Source of the DNA: JAPOUP01 sp965203605
Lineage (GTDB): Bacteria; Pseudomonadota; Alphaproteobacteria; Rhodobacterales; Rhodobacteraceae
Direction: 5' to 3'
Assembly: GCA_965203605.1 (NCBI GenBank)
Contig: OZ241902.1
Coordinates: forward strand, 3,968,001 to 4,032,000
Length of the DNA: 64,000 bases
The notes beneath the pieces are model-generated. The model did no database searches. It worked only from the letters and a program-made list of their open reading frames with translations, and was not told the DNA's origin. Positions 29,920-38,722 of the stretch are shown here, piece by piece (within the stretch, counting starts at the first letter, position 1; each line of letters opens with the position of its first letter). The position numbers and the translations under genes are program-made.

Positions 29920-31761
29920 CTTCACAGGGGCGTGGATTGAAACGGGTGGAAACCTCCGCGCATCGACGGCCCGAAATGGTCGCCCCTTCACAGGGGCGTG
30001 GATTGAAACTGGGTATCGACTGGGTGCGGGCTGAACTGGACATGTCGCCCCTTCACAGGGGCGTGGATTGAAACAGGTCAACAACGCCCACGGCCTTCTG
30101 GTCCGCGGGTCGCCCCTTCACAGGGGCGTGGATTGAAACCAACGTCGAGACTTTCAATGGCCATCAGATCATCGTCGCCCCTTCACAGGGGCGTGGATTG
30201 AAACCAACGTCGAGACTTTCAATGGCCATCAGATCATCGTCGCCCCTTCACAGGGGCGTGGATTGAAACCCCCGAAACTGTCCTCAATCCGTTTAGCCTC
30301 TGGTCGCCCCTTCACAGGGGCGTGGATTGAAACACCCTTGATAGACCTTGCACCACTTTGCCAAGCCGTCGCCCCTTCACAGGGGCGTGGATTGAAACCC
30401 CCGAAACTGTCCTCAATCCGTTTAGCCTCTGGTCGCCCCTTCACAGGGGCGTGGATTGAAACCTCCACGCCAACGCCACCGCCTCGATCGCGGCCGTCGC
30501 CCCTTCACAGGGGCGTGGATTGAAACAACCTGGACGAGGCAAACGCGGCGGCGCGGCGGGTCGCCCCTTCACAGGGGCGTGGATTGAAACCCGGCGTAGC
30601 CGCTCACCGCGATGACCGTCGCGCCGTCGCCCCTTCACAGGGGCGTGGATTGAAACCGCCGCGAAGCTCCGGCGTGTCCGCGCCCATCAGGTCGCCCCTT
30701 CACAGGGGCGTGGATTGAAACACGTCCGAAGATGTAGCCAAGGAACTGATCCAAAGTCGCCCCTTCACAGGGGCGTGGATTGAAACTGGCGCACAACCCG
30801 GCGCCGCGCCACGCGACGGAATGTCGCCCCTTCACAGGGGCGTGGATTGAAACGGGTGGAAACCTCCGCGCATCGATGGCCCGAAATGTCGCCCCTTCAC
30901 AGGGGCGTGGATTGAAACTCCCAGAGCCTCAACATCCGCATAATCACCGAGGGTCGCCCCTTCACAGGGGCGTGGATTGAAACAGGTCCAGACGCATACT
31001 GCCACCTGTGAAACCCTCGTCGCCCCTTCACAGGGGCGTGGATTGAAACTGTGGCGGTGCGGCCGTGCTTGCGCAGAGCATTCGTCGCCCCTTCACAGGG
31101 GCGTGGATTGAAACGGGACGGAGACGGCGCGGGTGCTGCGGCGCGGCGGTCGCCCCTTCACAGGGGCGTGGATTGAAACGTGTCTACAACGAGCATTACA
31201 AGTGGCCTGAGGCGTCGCCCCTTCACAGGGGCGTGGATTGAAACCCTGGCACTGACGACAGACAGGTTAAGGCCGTCGGTCGCCCCTTCACAGGGGCGTG
31301 GATTGAAACATGTCGTTCAGGATCTCAACCAAAGTCCGCTCCAGTCGCCCCTTCACAGGGGCGTGGATTGAAACAATGATGCTTACAGCAATGATGCGCT
31401 GCAAGCGGTCGCCCCTTCACAGGGGCGTGGATTGAAACTACAGGGACAATACCGGCGCCAATAGCCGTCATGGTCGCCCCTTCACAGGGGCGTGGATTGA
31501 AACCGTTTTGAGGCCGTCCGTCGCACAGACCCGCTCGTCGCCCCTTCACAGGGGCGTGGATTGAAACGTTGATTTGCAGAAGCGTTGGTGCCAGTTCGGA
31601 AGTCGCCCCTTCACAGGGGCGTGGATTGAAACTGTGCATTGGTTGCACATTTTGCCTTGCATCGGGTCGCCCCTTCACAGGGGCGTGGATTGAAACGGGG
31701 TCACTCGCGGTCTGGCTCTGCGTTGGTCCGGTCGCCCCTTCACAGGGGCGTGGATTGAAAC
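29920..31761 (+). CRISPR. Type I-C CRISPR array, leader-distal part (28 spacers)
   Basis: Continues repeat 144 from the duplicated CTTCA and runs to the repeat at 31731-31761, with 28 further full repeats by hand count, for about 172 in all. Exact duplicate spacers occur at 30140/30205 and 30270/30399. Spacers at 29944 and 30854 differ by one base in the core. The final repeat shows no decay, which is unusual for a trailer end. Only about 25-30 bases of possible spacer follow before unrelated DNA, so the array was probably once longer. Confidence 0.97.
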
Positions 31762-31789
31762 GCGGCGCAGGAGATACTCGGATTGGATG

Positions 31790-32631
31790 ATGACCGCCTA
31801 CCGTCCTCCTCCGCGACCGTCGGGACACGCACCCGCGGCATCGCGTCACGGTCTCCGCCGTCCCACGCCGGCGGCGCGCCCTCCCGGGTTTCGTCAGGAG
31901 TCCATCAACGTCATGCGGCGCCAGTCCGCGCGGGCCGGCTTTCGACGTGTCGGACGGATCGCCCACCGCCGGTATCCAGCTGGCGCCGCTCACCTGCAGC
32001 GCCGACTGAACCGTGGTGACACTGCCCTCGAAGGGGGGGCGAACCAGACATCCTTCTCTCCTTTCACCAGGCGGGGGTTGCCGTCGAATGGCTCCCCGCC
32101 ACTACATGTCGCTCCATCGTCATTCCCCTGCACCGAATCACCCGCGAAGGCAAACGGCGGCGCTTCTCATGGCATCTGTCCATGCCGTTCGCCCCGCCGC
32201 CCGGCTGCGGGAGGTCACGGTCACCGACCGCCGGACGCGCGGGGACCGGGCCATGGTCATCCGCGAACCGGTGGATGTCACCTTCCCCGGCAGGCGCGTC
32301 GTCCCCGTGACGGACAGCCCCGACGTCCACACCGTCGGCTCCCTGTACGGGACGTTCCCCCCGACGGGCGGCGAGGACCGCCTCCCGGCCGGAGATCCAT
32401 CACACCCCGAAGCGCGCAGGCTGGCCCAGCGTGGCCGGGACCGGGATCGGGGCCATGGTCCGCCAGTGTCTGGACCGCCGCATCCCCGACCGGGAGACGA
32501 TGTGCCGGGAGACGGCGGCGTGGGCCAGACAGGGGAACCGCGAGAGGGCCACCGTGGACTGGCGCTTCACGACAGCCGACGCCCGCGTCAGGCTCAGGCC
32601 CCTCTACCCGTCAACGCAATGATGGCGATAC
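31790..32631 (+). pseudogene. Decayed IS630-family remnant abutting the array
   Basis: From about 32190 the plus strand shows broken pieces of the IS630 transposase found in cas7c: VTVTDRRTRGDRAM, VTFPGRRVVPVTDSPDVHTV, then in another frame RQCLDRRIPDRETM and the end VRLRPLYPSTQ. The final bases (GCAATGATGGCGATAC, ending about 32631) match the IS630 terminus with changes. Several frameshifts are needed, and the second catalytic Asp-Asn motif is degraded to TDSPD. The first 400 bases (31790-32190) hold no recognisable gene and may be more of the same wreckage. Confidence 0.7.
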
Positions 32632-32783
32632 ACTAGATGAACTGCAAGGCAACTTTCGTGTCAAAAACTGAATGGACCATGGAACCTTCCGCCGTGACCG
32701 GGATCTCACACGCCATAGGCTGGTCCCTGGTCCCGTGGACGGCGCGTGTTAAGTGTTTGGGATGAATGCAATGGAAAGAGAAG

Positions 32784-33003
32784 ATGGTTGATGATCCAAT
32801 CTTATATGCTCATTCGGTACCAGACGGCGATTGTTCATGCTGGGAACCACTTATCAAACATTTGAATTTATTTGGTAATGCCGCAGCCGAGAATGCAGAG
32901 TCGTTTGGCTCTGAAGCCATAGCAAGAATGGCTGGGCTTCTCCATGGTATTGGGAAGGCAAAGCCCAAGTTTCAGGAAAGGTTGCACGGAAAAAAGTCAG
33001 AGG
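32784..33003 (+). pseudogene. 5' fragment of a second type I-C cas3
   Basis: The first roughly 72 codons of a cas3 closely related to the gene at 4236: MVDDPILYAHSVPDGDCSCW and then ARMAGLLHGIGKAKPKFQER. The HD motif reads HG instead of HD, which would abolish nuclease activity. Similarity stops near LHGKK at about 33000, where the Uma2 gene region begins. The upstream 150 bases also resemble the cas3 leader region at 4094-4235. It is diverged by many substitutions, so it is an old copy or the remains of a second I-C locus, not a recent duplication. Confidence 0.88.
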
Positions 33004-33033
33004 TGGGTGAACTCCCTGGAGTGGAAAGCGGGA

Positions 33034-33804
33034 TCAGCCTTTGAAAGGGTCCGTGGGATCCACGAAGGGCGTCGGTTCTGGCAGATCTGCGCCATCTTCC
33101 CGTTCCCGCACCTGTTCCGGCTGGTCCTCCAGCAGGGCCTGCAATCGCTCCCGCACGGTTTCGGGTGGTGCGTTGCGGGTCATCTCCAGGGCCTGGGCCA
33201 GGGATATCTCCGTCAGGACAGGCAGAAGCCGGGACGCCGTCATTGTCCTTGGTCCACCTGGAGCCTGAAGGTCAAGGATATTCACCGCCAGAGCCGCGTC
33301 ACTTTCCTTTTTGACCACCTGCCACATCTCCCTGATTCCCAAGGTGGCGTAACGTTTCGCCTTGCCTTCGTCGAGATGGGTGACCTCCACCTCGACCACA
33401 AGGTCAGGTGGGTTGGCCGCTTCGAAATCCAGTATGGCGGCATCGCCGCGTTCGGCGACTTCATACCAGGCTTCGGCAGTGGCGCCGATATAGAAGGAGG
33501 CATCGGCCTCCAGCCCGGAGCCTTTCGGATCTCCGGAGCCTTTCCAGCGTGTGCTTCCCCGGACCACCACCTGGCTGTCCTCTAGATATCCGGCGGCTTT
33601 GACCACATCATCGGTGGTGCGGGCCAGACCTTCGTGTATGCTTGACGGTGCCATCCACGAGATGAGGCCTTCTGCGAAATCGACACTCACCCGCCGTCCC
33701 AGCCGGTTCCAGTCCACCTTGCGCAGAAGGTTCATGTCCTTACGGGGAAACCCCCTGATGCAGTGCACCGTCGAGCCCATGCTTCCTGTGGCGCTTTGGA
33801 TCAT
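33034..33804 (-). CDS. Uma2-family (DUF820) putative PD-(D/E)XK nuclease
   Basis: 256-residue member of the Uma2/DUF820 family, whose fold is that of restriction-type endonucleases; cellular roles are unknown. Motifs seen: VSVDFAEGLISWMAPSSIHE near the N-terminus, GLEADASFYIG (Asp), and PPDLVVEVEVTH, the conserved D...E-E core of the nuclease site. The C-terminus is charged and Pro/Glu-rich. ATG 33804 is preceded by AAAGGAGAG (33811-33819), which decides the start over the GTG six bases upstream. A shrunken relative lies just upstream at 33913-34261. Confidence 0.85.
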   Translation of the reverse strand: MIQSATGSMGSTVHCIRGFPRKDMNLLRKVDWNRLGRRVSVDFAEGLISWMAPSSIHEGLARTTDDVVKAAGYLEDSQVVVRGSTRWKGSGDPKGSGLEADASFYIGATAEAWYEVAERGDAAILDFEAANPPDLVVEVEVTHLDEGKAKRYATLGIREMWQVVKKESDAALAVNILDLQAPGGPRTMTASRLLPVLTEISLAQALEMTRNAPPETVRERLQALLEDQPEQVREREDGADLPEPTPFVDPTDPFKG

Positions 33805-33912
33805 TCCCACTCTCCTTTCGTCAGGTCATTGACCAGCCGGTTCCTTTGGAGATTATATACCTTACGAACCAGAATCAACATTCGCGTGACGGTGATAGCG
33901 GCATCCAGGACA

Positions 33913-34261
33913 TCAGCTTCTGAAGGGATCCGTGGGATCCGCAAAGGGCGTCGGTTCTGGCAGATCTGCGCCATCTTCCCGTTCCCGCACCTGTTCCGGC
34001 TGGTCCCGCAAAAGGACTGTTAGACGGTTCCGTGCCTGCGCCCGTGGAGTTATCTGCGCGGTCCATAGGGCTTGGGCGATACGGTCCTGTGACAGAATCG
34101 GGAAAAGTACCGATTTCTTTCGTTCGACAGGTCCATTCCGTGCCTGCAGGTCGAGGATATGGGCGTGAATCCATCAGGGAGGCGAGCCGTTCCACCACTT
34201 CGTGGGGAATGCCCTCCATGCGGTATGTCATCGAGCCCATGGAGCCGACAGCTGTCTGCAT
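33913..34261 (-). pseudogene. Second Uma2-family gene, internally deleted
   Basis: The two ends match the intact neighbour. The start (MQTAVGSMGSMTYRMEGIPH) corresponds to its N-terminus, and the end in another frame reads PTPFADPTDPFRS-stop like its PTPFVDPTDPFKG. The nuclease core is missing: only about 350 of an expected 770 bases remain. A tandem duplication followed by deletion explains this. The 3' ends of the pair are similar at the DNA level over about 100 bases. Confidence 0.75.
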
Positions 34262-34283
34262 GACTTTGGGGATTATATTTCCT

Positions 34284-34506
34284 CCCCACTTCCAGTCCGA
34301 AGTGCAACACCGGCCATTTTCCCCACCCGGGCGGGGAAAATGGCCGGAAGGCGGGATTTCCGGTCTGGAGATTGGTCTGTAGCCATTCCATTCGGTCGCT
34401 GGTTCGAAACAGCCGTTCCGGAGCCGGAATCGCCGGTGTCCGGGGGGCGCGGACTCCGCCCTCGCTGCGCAGATGGCTGGTGTTGCACTTCGGACTGGAA
34501 GTGGGG
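34284..34506. mobile_element. IS30-derived miniature element (MITE-like)
   Basis: 223 bp bounded by inverted copies of CCCCACTTCCAGTCCGAAGT, the same terminus as the IS30-family remnant at 43031-44415. It has no coding capacity. Inside, at about 34311-34346, a near-perfect hairpin with arms CGGCCATTTTCCCC/GGGGAAAATGGCCG also occurs at the right end of the IS30 remnant. It can be moved only by a transposase supplied elsewhere. Confidence 0.75.
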
Positions 34507-34576
34507 CAACAATCCGGGACGCAAACCTGAATGCATCTTGGAATTGACAGTGTGGCGACTAGGCACTAACGGTTGT

Positions 34577-34630
34577 GCAGTGGCGATTTGTTCACCGGAT
34601 TGCGGGCCACGTTAAGCAACCGCTAAAGAG
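34577..34630 (+). promoter_or_regulatory. SAM-II riboswitch upstream of metZ
   Basis: The conserved landmarks of the SAM-II aptamer are present in order: GCGATTTGTTCACCGGATTGC (read in two parts, about 34583 onward), GGCCACGTTAA, and GCTAAAGAGG near 34622. This class binds S-adenosylmethionine and is typical of Alphaproteobacteria in front of methionine genes. It lies about 70 bases upstream of the metZ start and immediately before a terminator-like hairpin. Confidence 0.8.
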
Positions 34631-34643
34631 GTCAGGGAAACAG

Positions 34644-34678
34644 ACCCCCGGCGCTCAAGGCGGTGGGGGTTTTGTTTT
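34644..34678 (+). terminator. Rho-independent terminator-like hairpin between SAM-II and metZ
   Basis: ACCCCCGGC pairs with GCGGTGGGGGT (one bulged base) across a short loop and is followed by TTTTGTTTT. Its place between the riboswitch and metZ suggests attenuation of metZ when SAM is plentiful. A role in blocking read-through from the upstream wreckage is an alternative. Confidence 0.65.
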
Positions 34679-34701
34679 GGGTAGCGGCGGGAGTGCGGAA
34701 A

Positions 34702-35883
34702 GTGACGAAAGGCTGGAACGTACGTACGAAACTCGTGCACGAAGGAGTCCGGCGCAGTCAATACGGCGAGATGGCCGAAGCACTCTACCTGACACAGGGT
34801 TTTGCCTACGACAGCGCGGAGCAGGCGGAGGCCCGTTTCATCGAAGCGGCTGACGATGAGTACATTTACGCCCGTTACGGCAATCCCACTGTGCGGATAT
34901 TTGAGGAACGCGTCTCCGCCCTCGAAGGCACAGAGGACGCCTTCGCCACGGCAAGCGGTATGGCGGCAGTCAACGCTTCGCTGATGTCAATGCTGAAAGC
35001 GGGCGATCACGTCGTCAGTTCACGTGCACTGTTCGGATCGTGTCTCTACATCGTCGAGGAACTCTTGCCCCGCTATGGGATCGAAGTGACCATTGTCGAT
35101 GGCGCGGAAAACTCCCAATGGAGAGAGGCCGTTCGTTCCGACACACGTGCGGTCTTCCTTGAGAGTCTCTCGAATCCGACATTGGAGTTGGTCGATTTGC
35201 CGGCGGTTTCCGAGATTGCCCATGCCGCTGGGGCCATGGTCATCGTGGACAACGTCTTCACGACACCGATCTATTCACGTGCCGTGGAATTCGGGGCGGA
35301 TGTTGTCGTCTACTCCGCAACCAAGCATATCGATGGCCAGGGGCGCTGCCTGGGTGGAGTGGTGTTGGGAACACGGGAGTTCATCCGTGGGACACTTGAA
35401 CCTTACCTGAAGCATACTGGAGCAGCGATCTCGCCGTTCAATGCATGGGTTCTACTTAAGGGAATGGAGACTCTCGACCTGAGGGTTCGGGCAATGTCGG
35501 CCTCGGCATTGAAGATTGCCACAGCGCTGGAAGGGCATGGGAAGATCGGGAAGGTCATCTATCCCCACTTACCGTCACATCCTCAGAACGACCTGGCCAG
35601 GTCACTGATGGAACAGGGAGGAACGGTATTTTCAGTTGATGTCAAAGGTGGGCAGGCAGGGGCATTTCGTGTATTGAATGCTTTGAGGATCTTCATGATC
35701 TCCAACAATCTGGGGGATGCGAAGAGCATTGTCACGCATCCTGCGACCACGACGCATCAGCGCCTCGGCGAGGAGCAGCGGGAGTCGCTGGGAATCACGC
35801 CGGGCCTGATCCGCGTTAGTGTCGGAATAGAGGACTCGGACGATCTGTTGAAGGATCTTCTCCATGCGTTGGACGCAGCCTGA
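34702..35883 (+). CDS. metZ: O-succinylhomoserine sulfhydrylase MetZ
   Basis: PLP enzyme that makes homocysteine from O-succinylhomoserine and sulfide, the direct sulfhydrylation route to methionine. The product has 393 residues. Motifs: LTQGFAYDSAEQAEARF and YARYGNPTVRIFEERVSALE at the N-terminus, TASGMAAVNASLM, SNPTLELVDL and VIVDNVFTTPIYSRA. The PLP lysine is in VVYSATKHIDGQGRCLGGVV, and VRVSVGIEDSDDLL is near the end. The GTG at 34702, with GGGAG eight bases upstream, fits the family N-terminus better than the GTG at 34663, which would overlap the hairpin. It is controlled by the SAM-II element upstream. Confidence 0.92.
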   Translation: MTKGWNVRTKLVHEGVRRSQYGEMAEALYLTQGFAYDSAEQAEARFIEAADDEYIYARYGNPTVRIFEERVSALEGTEDAFATASGMAAVNASLMSMLKAGDHVVSSRALFGSCLYIVEELLPRYGIEVTIVDGAENSQWREAVRSDTRAVFLESLSNPTLELVDLPAVSEIAHAAGAMVIVDNVFTTPIYSRAVEFGADVVVYSATKHIDGQGRCLGGVVLGTREFIRGTLEPYLKHTGAAISPFNAWVLLKGMETLDLRVRAMSASALKIATALEGHGKIGKVIYPHLPSHPQNDLARSLMEQGGTVFSVDVKGGQAGAFRVLNALRIFMISNNLGDAKSIVTHPATTTHQRLGEEQRESLGITPGLIRVSVGIEDSDDLLKDLLHALDAA

Positions 35884-36082
35884 CCGATCTTTCGACCGCG
35901 GCACCAGAAAGAACTGGTACGCACGTCACAGGACCTAAATCCTGCTTTCCCGGTGGCGCCGCTTCCTAATGTGAGGCAAACACTGTATCTGACCCAAGTG
36001 TTCAGTGGTCTATCGAACGCCGATCATCGGGTAGCCTGTGTGGACCCACCGGAGTTGCTGACTGGCATTTGGCGGAGTCGAT

Positions 36083-37153
36083 ATGGAAGAGATTGCGATG
36101 GATATGCTCGGGAAACAGGCTGGACGGCAATCCGAAGGCGGGGAAGCCGTGAACACGGCGGCTCCTCCCCAAGTCTCCGTCGCACATACGGTGCAGGCGA
36201 GGAATGGAGCTTCCGGAGAGCTGTTGGGGGGTCTGTCGGGCGAGTATCCGGTAGGGTTTCGGGCAGACGAAGCCTATAGAGCCTCGCTTCCCGATATACA
36301 GAATGGTCCGGCAGCGATCGTGATCGGATCTCGACGAAAGATCCAGCATGTCGGCATATCCGGCTTTCGCTTGCCGATTCGCTATCGGACACGGAACGAT
36401 GGAGTCCAGGAACTGGAGACCTCCGTCACTGGCACAGTATCGCTGGACGCCGCGAAGAAGGGCATCAACATGTCCCGCATCATGCGGACATTCTACAGAC
36501 ATGCCGCCCGCACGTTCAGTTTTGAGATCATCGAGTGCGCACTTGATGATTACAAGACCGATCTGGACAGTTTGGACGCCCGGATCCAGATGCGGCTTTC
36601 TTTCCCGATGAAGGTGAAGAGCCTTCGGTCGGGGTTGGAGGGCTTCCAGTACTACGACATCGCGCTTGAACTAGTTGAGCGGTCGGGCACGCGACAGAGG
36701 ATCATGCACCTCGACTACGTCTATTCCTCCACATGTCCCTGCTCGCTCGAACTCTCCGAACACGCCCGGCGGACGCGTCGCCAGTTCGCCACACCACATT
36801 CGCAGCGGTCCGTGGCGCGGATCTCAGTCGAGCTGGCGGAGAGGCAGGGCTGCCTTTGGTTTGAGGATTTGGTTGAGGCTTGCCGGGCTGCCGTGCCAAC
36901 CGAAACACAGGTCATGGTGAAGCGTGAGGATGAGCAGGCATTCGCTGAACTGAACGCCGCGAACCCCGTCTTCGTCGAGGATGCGGCTCGTCTGTTCTGT
37001 CAGCAACTTGAGAGCGACCCTCGTATTGGCGACTTTCGGGTGATCGCAATCCACCGTGAGAGTCTTCACAGCCACGATGCGGTAAGCGTACTTAGCCAAG
37101 GCAGGACCTTCGCTGGTCTGAGTCTTGATCCACAGCTATTTGACTTACTTTAG
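36083..37153 (+). CDS. folE2: GTP cyclohydrolase FolE2 (type IB)
   Basis: Zinc-independent GTP cyclohydrolase that makes dihydroneopterin triphosphate for folate or queuosine. The 356-residue frame includes about 55 poorly conserved N-terminal residues; a start at 36101 is also possible. Family motifs: GISGFRLPIRYR, VSLDAAKKGINMSRIMR, RLSFPMKVKSLRSGLEGFQ and YVYSSTCPCSLELSEHAR, which contains the catalytic Cys. QRSVARISVEL and IHRESLHSHDAVSVL follow. The roughly 200 bases between metZ and this gene contain no recognised feature. Confidence 0.94.
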   Translation: MEEIAMDMLGKQAGRQSEGGEAVNTAAPPQVSVAHTVQARNGASGELLGGLSGEYPVGFRADEAYRASLPDIQNGPAAIVIGSRRKIQHVGISGFRLPIRYRTRNDGVQELETSVTGTVSLDAAKKGINMSRIMRTFYRHAARTFSFEIIECALDDYKTDLDSLDARIQMRLSFPMKVKSLRSGLEGFQYYDIALELVERSGTRQRIMHLDYVYSSTCPCSLELSEHARRTRRQFATPHSQRSVARISVELAERQGCLWFEDLVEACRAAVPTETQVMVKREDEQAFAELNAANPVFVEDAARLFCQQLESDPRIGDFRVIAIHRESLHSHDAVSVLSQGRTFAGLSLDPQLFDLL

Positions 37154-37276
37154 TGTCCGACCTGTTTCGTGATCACGAGACCGCAATGACTGCCACGCCC
37201 GAACTCCCGGACTCGGAAGCCACCGGCATGTTGTCGCAGTGGACTTGGCCAGGTCGCTTGGCCAGGCGGTGACTCC

Positions 37277-38722
37277 ATGTTCGACCTTCGACCAGTAGGA
37301 TATGTCACCGGCCTACTGGTGGCCGCCCTAGGCGTAGCGATGCTCCTGCCGATGGCAGTGGATATATTCTATGGCAATGACCATTGGGTGATCTTTCTCG
37401 AATCGGCGGTCCTGACGTCGGTTATCGGGACGATAACCGCCCTTGCCTGCGCCAATGGTGTCAGGGAAAGGCTCAATATCCAGCAGATCTTTCTGATGAC
37501 GACTGGAGTATGGTTGACGTTGCCCTTTTTTGGCGCGGTGCCCTTTCTGCTCGGCAGTCCCGGCGCACGTGTGGTTGACGCGTTCTTCGAGGCGATGTCA
37601 GGGCTTACAACCACAGGGGCCACGGTATTCACGGAACTTGAGATGATGCCTGAGGGGGTGCTGCTTTGGCGCTCGATGCTGCAGTGGCTCGGAGGGGTAG
37701 GGATCATCGTCGTTGCAATGGTGTTCCTGCCCGAACTCCGGGTCGGCGGCATGCAGATATTCCGCAGCGAGAGCTTCGGCGGTGAGGGCAAGGTGCTGCC
37801 GCGAGCCGCCCAGATCGCCGCCAGCATCTCCGGGGCATATATCGTCCTGACGGTCGCCTGCTACTTCTCCTATTTCGCAGTTGGCATGCCGAGCTTTCAT
37901 GCGGTCAACCATGCGCTGACCACAGTGGCGACTGGAGGTTTCTCCACATTTGACAGTTCTTTTGGAGCATTCAAGGGAAAGCCGGAGTACGTTGCCTCGG
38001 TTTTCATGGCTCTCGCGAGCCTGCCTTTCGTACGTTATGTGCAAGTCATGGGAGGCAGCGTGGGTCCGCTGATGAAGGATCCGCAGGTTCGGGGGTTTCT
38101 GGTGATCGCGGCGGTTCTTGTCGCTGTCGTATGTGGCTTCCGAATCGCGGGTGGGGCAGGTTTGGAATCGGCTCTTCGCGAGACCTTGTTCAATGTCACA
38201 TCGATCCTGACGGGAACCGGCTACTCTAGCGCCGATTACCAGAAATGGGGATCGTTTGTTGTCGTCATCATTTTCTTCACTGGCCTTGTCGGCGGCTGCG
38301 CAGGCTCGACGAGCTGCTCCATCAAGGTCTTTCGGTACCAATTGTTGATTGCCGCGATACGTGCCCGAATCCACGGTATTCACACGCCACATGGCGTTTT
38401 CACACCCCGTTACGACGGTCGTTCCGTAAGTGACGATGTTCTGAACTCGGTAATGGTCTTCTTTGTGGCGTTCGTGGTCACTCTGGGCGTGCTCTCCGTC
38501 CTGCTCAGCACGACCGGTCTGGACTTGATCACCTCGGTGTCTGGTGCCGCAGCCGCGCTGGCAAACATTGGCCCGGGGCTAGGTGACCTGATTGGACCGA
38601 CCGGAAGCTTTGTTGCTCTCAACGACACGGCGAAGTGGTTGTTGGCGGCCGCGATGCTGATCGGCCGTCTCGAATTGATGGCCGTGTTTGTCATCCTGAC
38701 CCTCAATTTCTGGAGAAGCTGA
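37277..38722 (+). CDS. trkH: Trk-type potassium uptake protein TrkH
   Basis: Potassium-translocating inner-membrane subunit of the Trk system; it normally needs the TrkA gating protein, not seen here. The 481-residue polytopic protein has four selectivity-filter loops: SGLTTTGATVFTE, TTVATGGFSTFD, TSILTGTGYSSADY and ALANIGPGLGD. The second transmembrane part carries the GGCAGSTSCSIKVFR motif. Its TGA is directly followed by the ATG of the ThDP enzyme gene, so the two are co-transcribed. Confidence 0.94.
   Translation: MFDLRPVGYVTGLLVAALGVAMLLPMAVDIFYGNDHWVIFLESAVLTSVIGTITALACANGVRERLNIQQIFLMTTGVWLTLPFFGAVPFLLGSPGARVVDAFFEAMSGLTTTGATVFTELEMMPEGVLLWRSMLQWLGGVGIIVVAMVFLPELRVGGMQIFRSESFGGEGKVLPRAAQIAASISGAYIVLTVACYFSYFAVGMPSFHAVNHALTTVATGGFSTFDSSFGAFKGKPEYVASVFMALASLPFVRYVQVMGGSVGPLMKDPQVRGFLVIAAVLVAVVCGFRIAGGAGLESALRETLFNVTSILTGTGYSSADYQKWGSFVVVIIFFTGLVGGCAGSTSCSIKVFRYQLLIAAIRARIHGIHTPHGVFTPRYDGRSVSDDVLNSVMVFFVAFVVTLGVLSVLLSTTGLDLITSVSGAAAALANIGPGLGDLIGPTGSFVALNDTAKWLLAAAMLIGRLELMAVFVILTLNFWRS

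Noticed and set aside
16886..31761. Dozens of open frames with repeated PFTGAWIE or HAPVKGR peptides on both strands
   Set aside because: They are translations of the 31-bp CRISPR repeat and its spacers, with no start signals; the array explains them fully.
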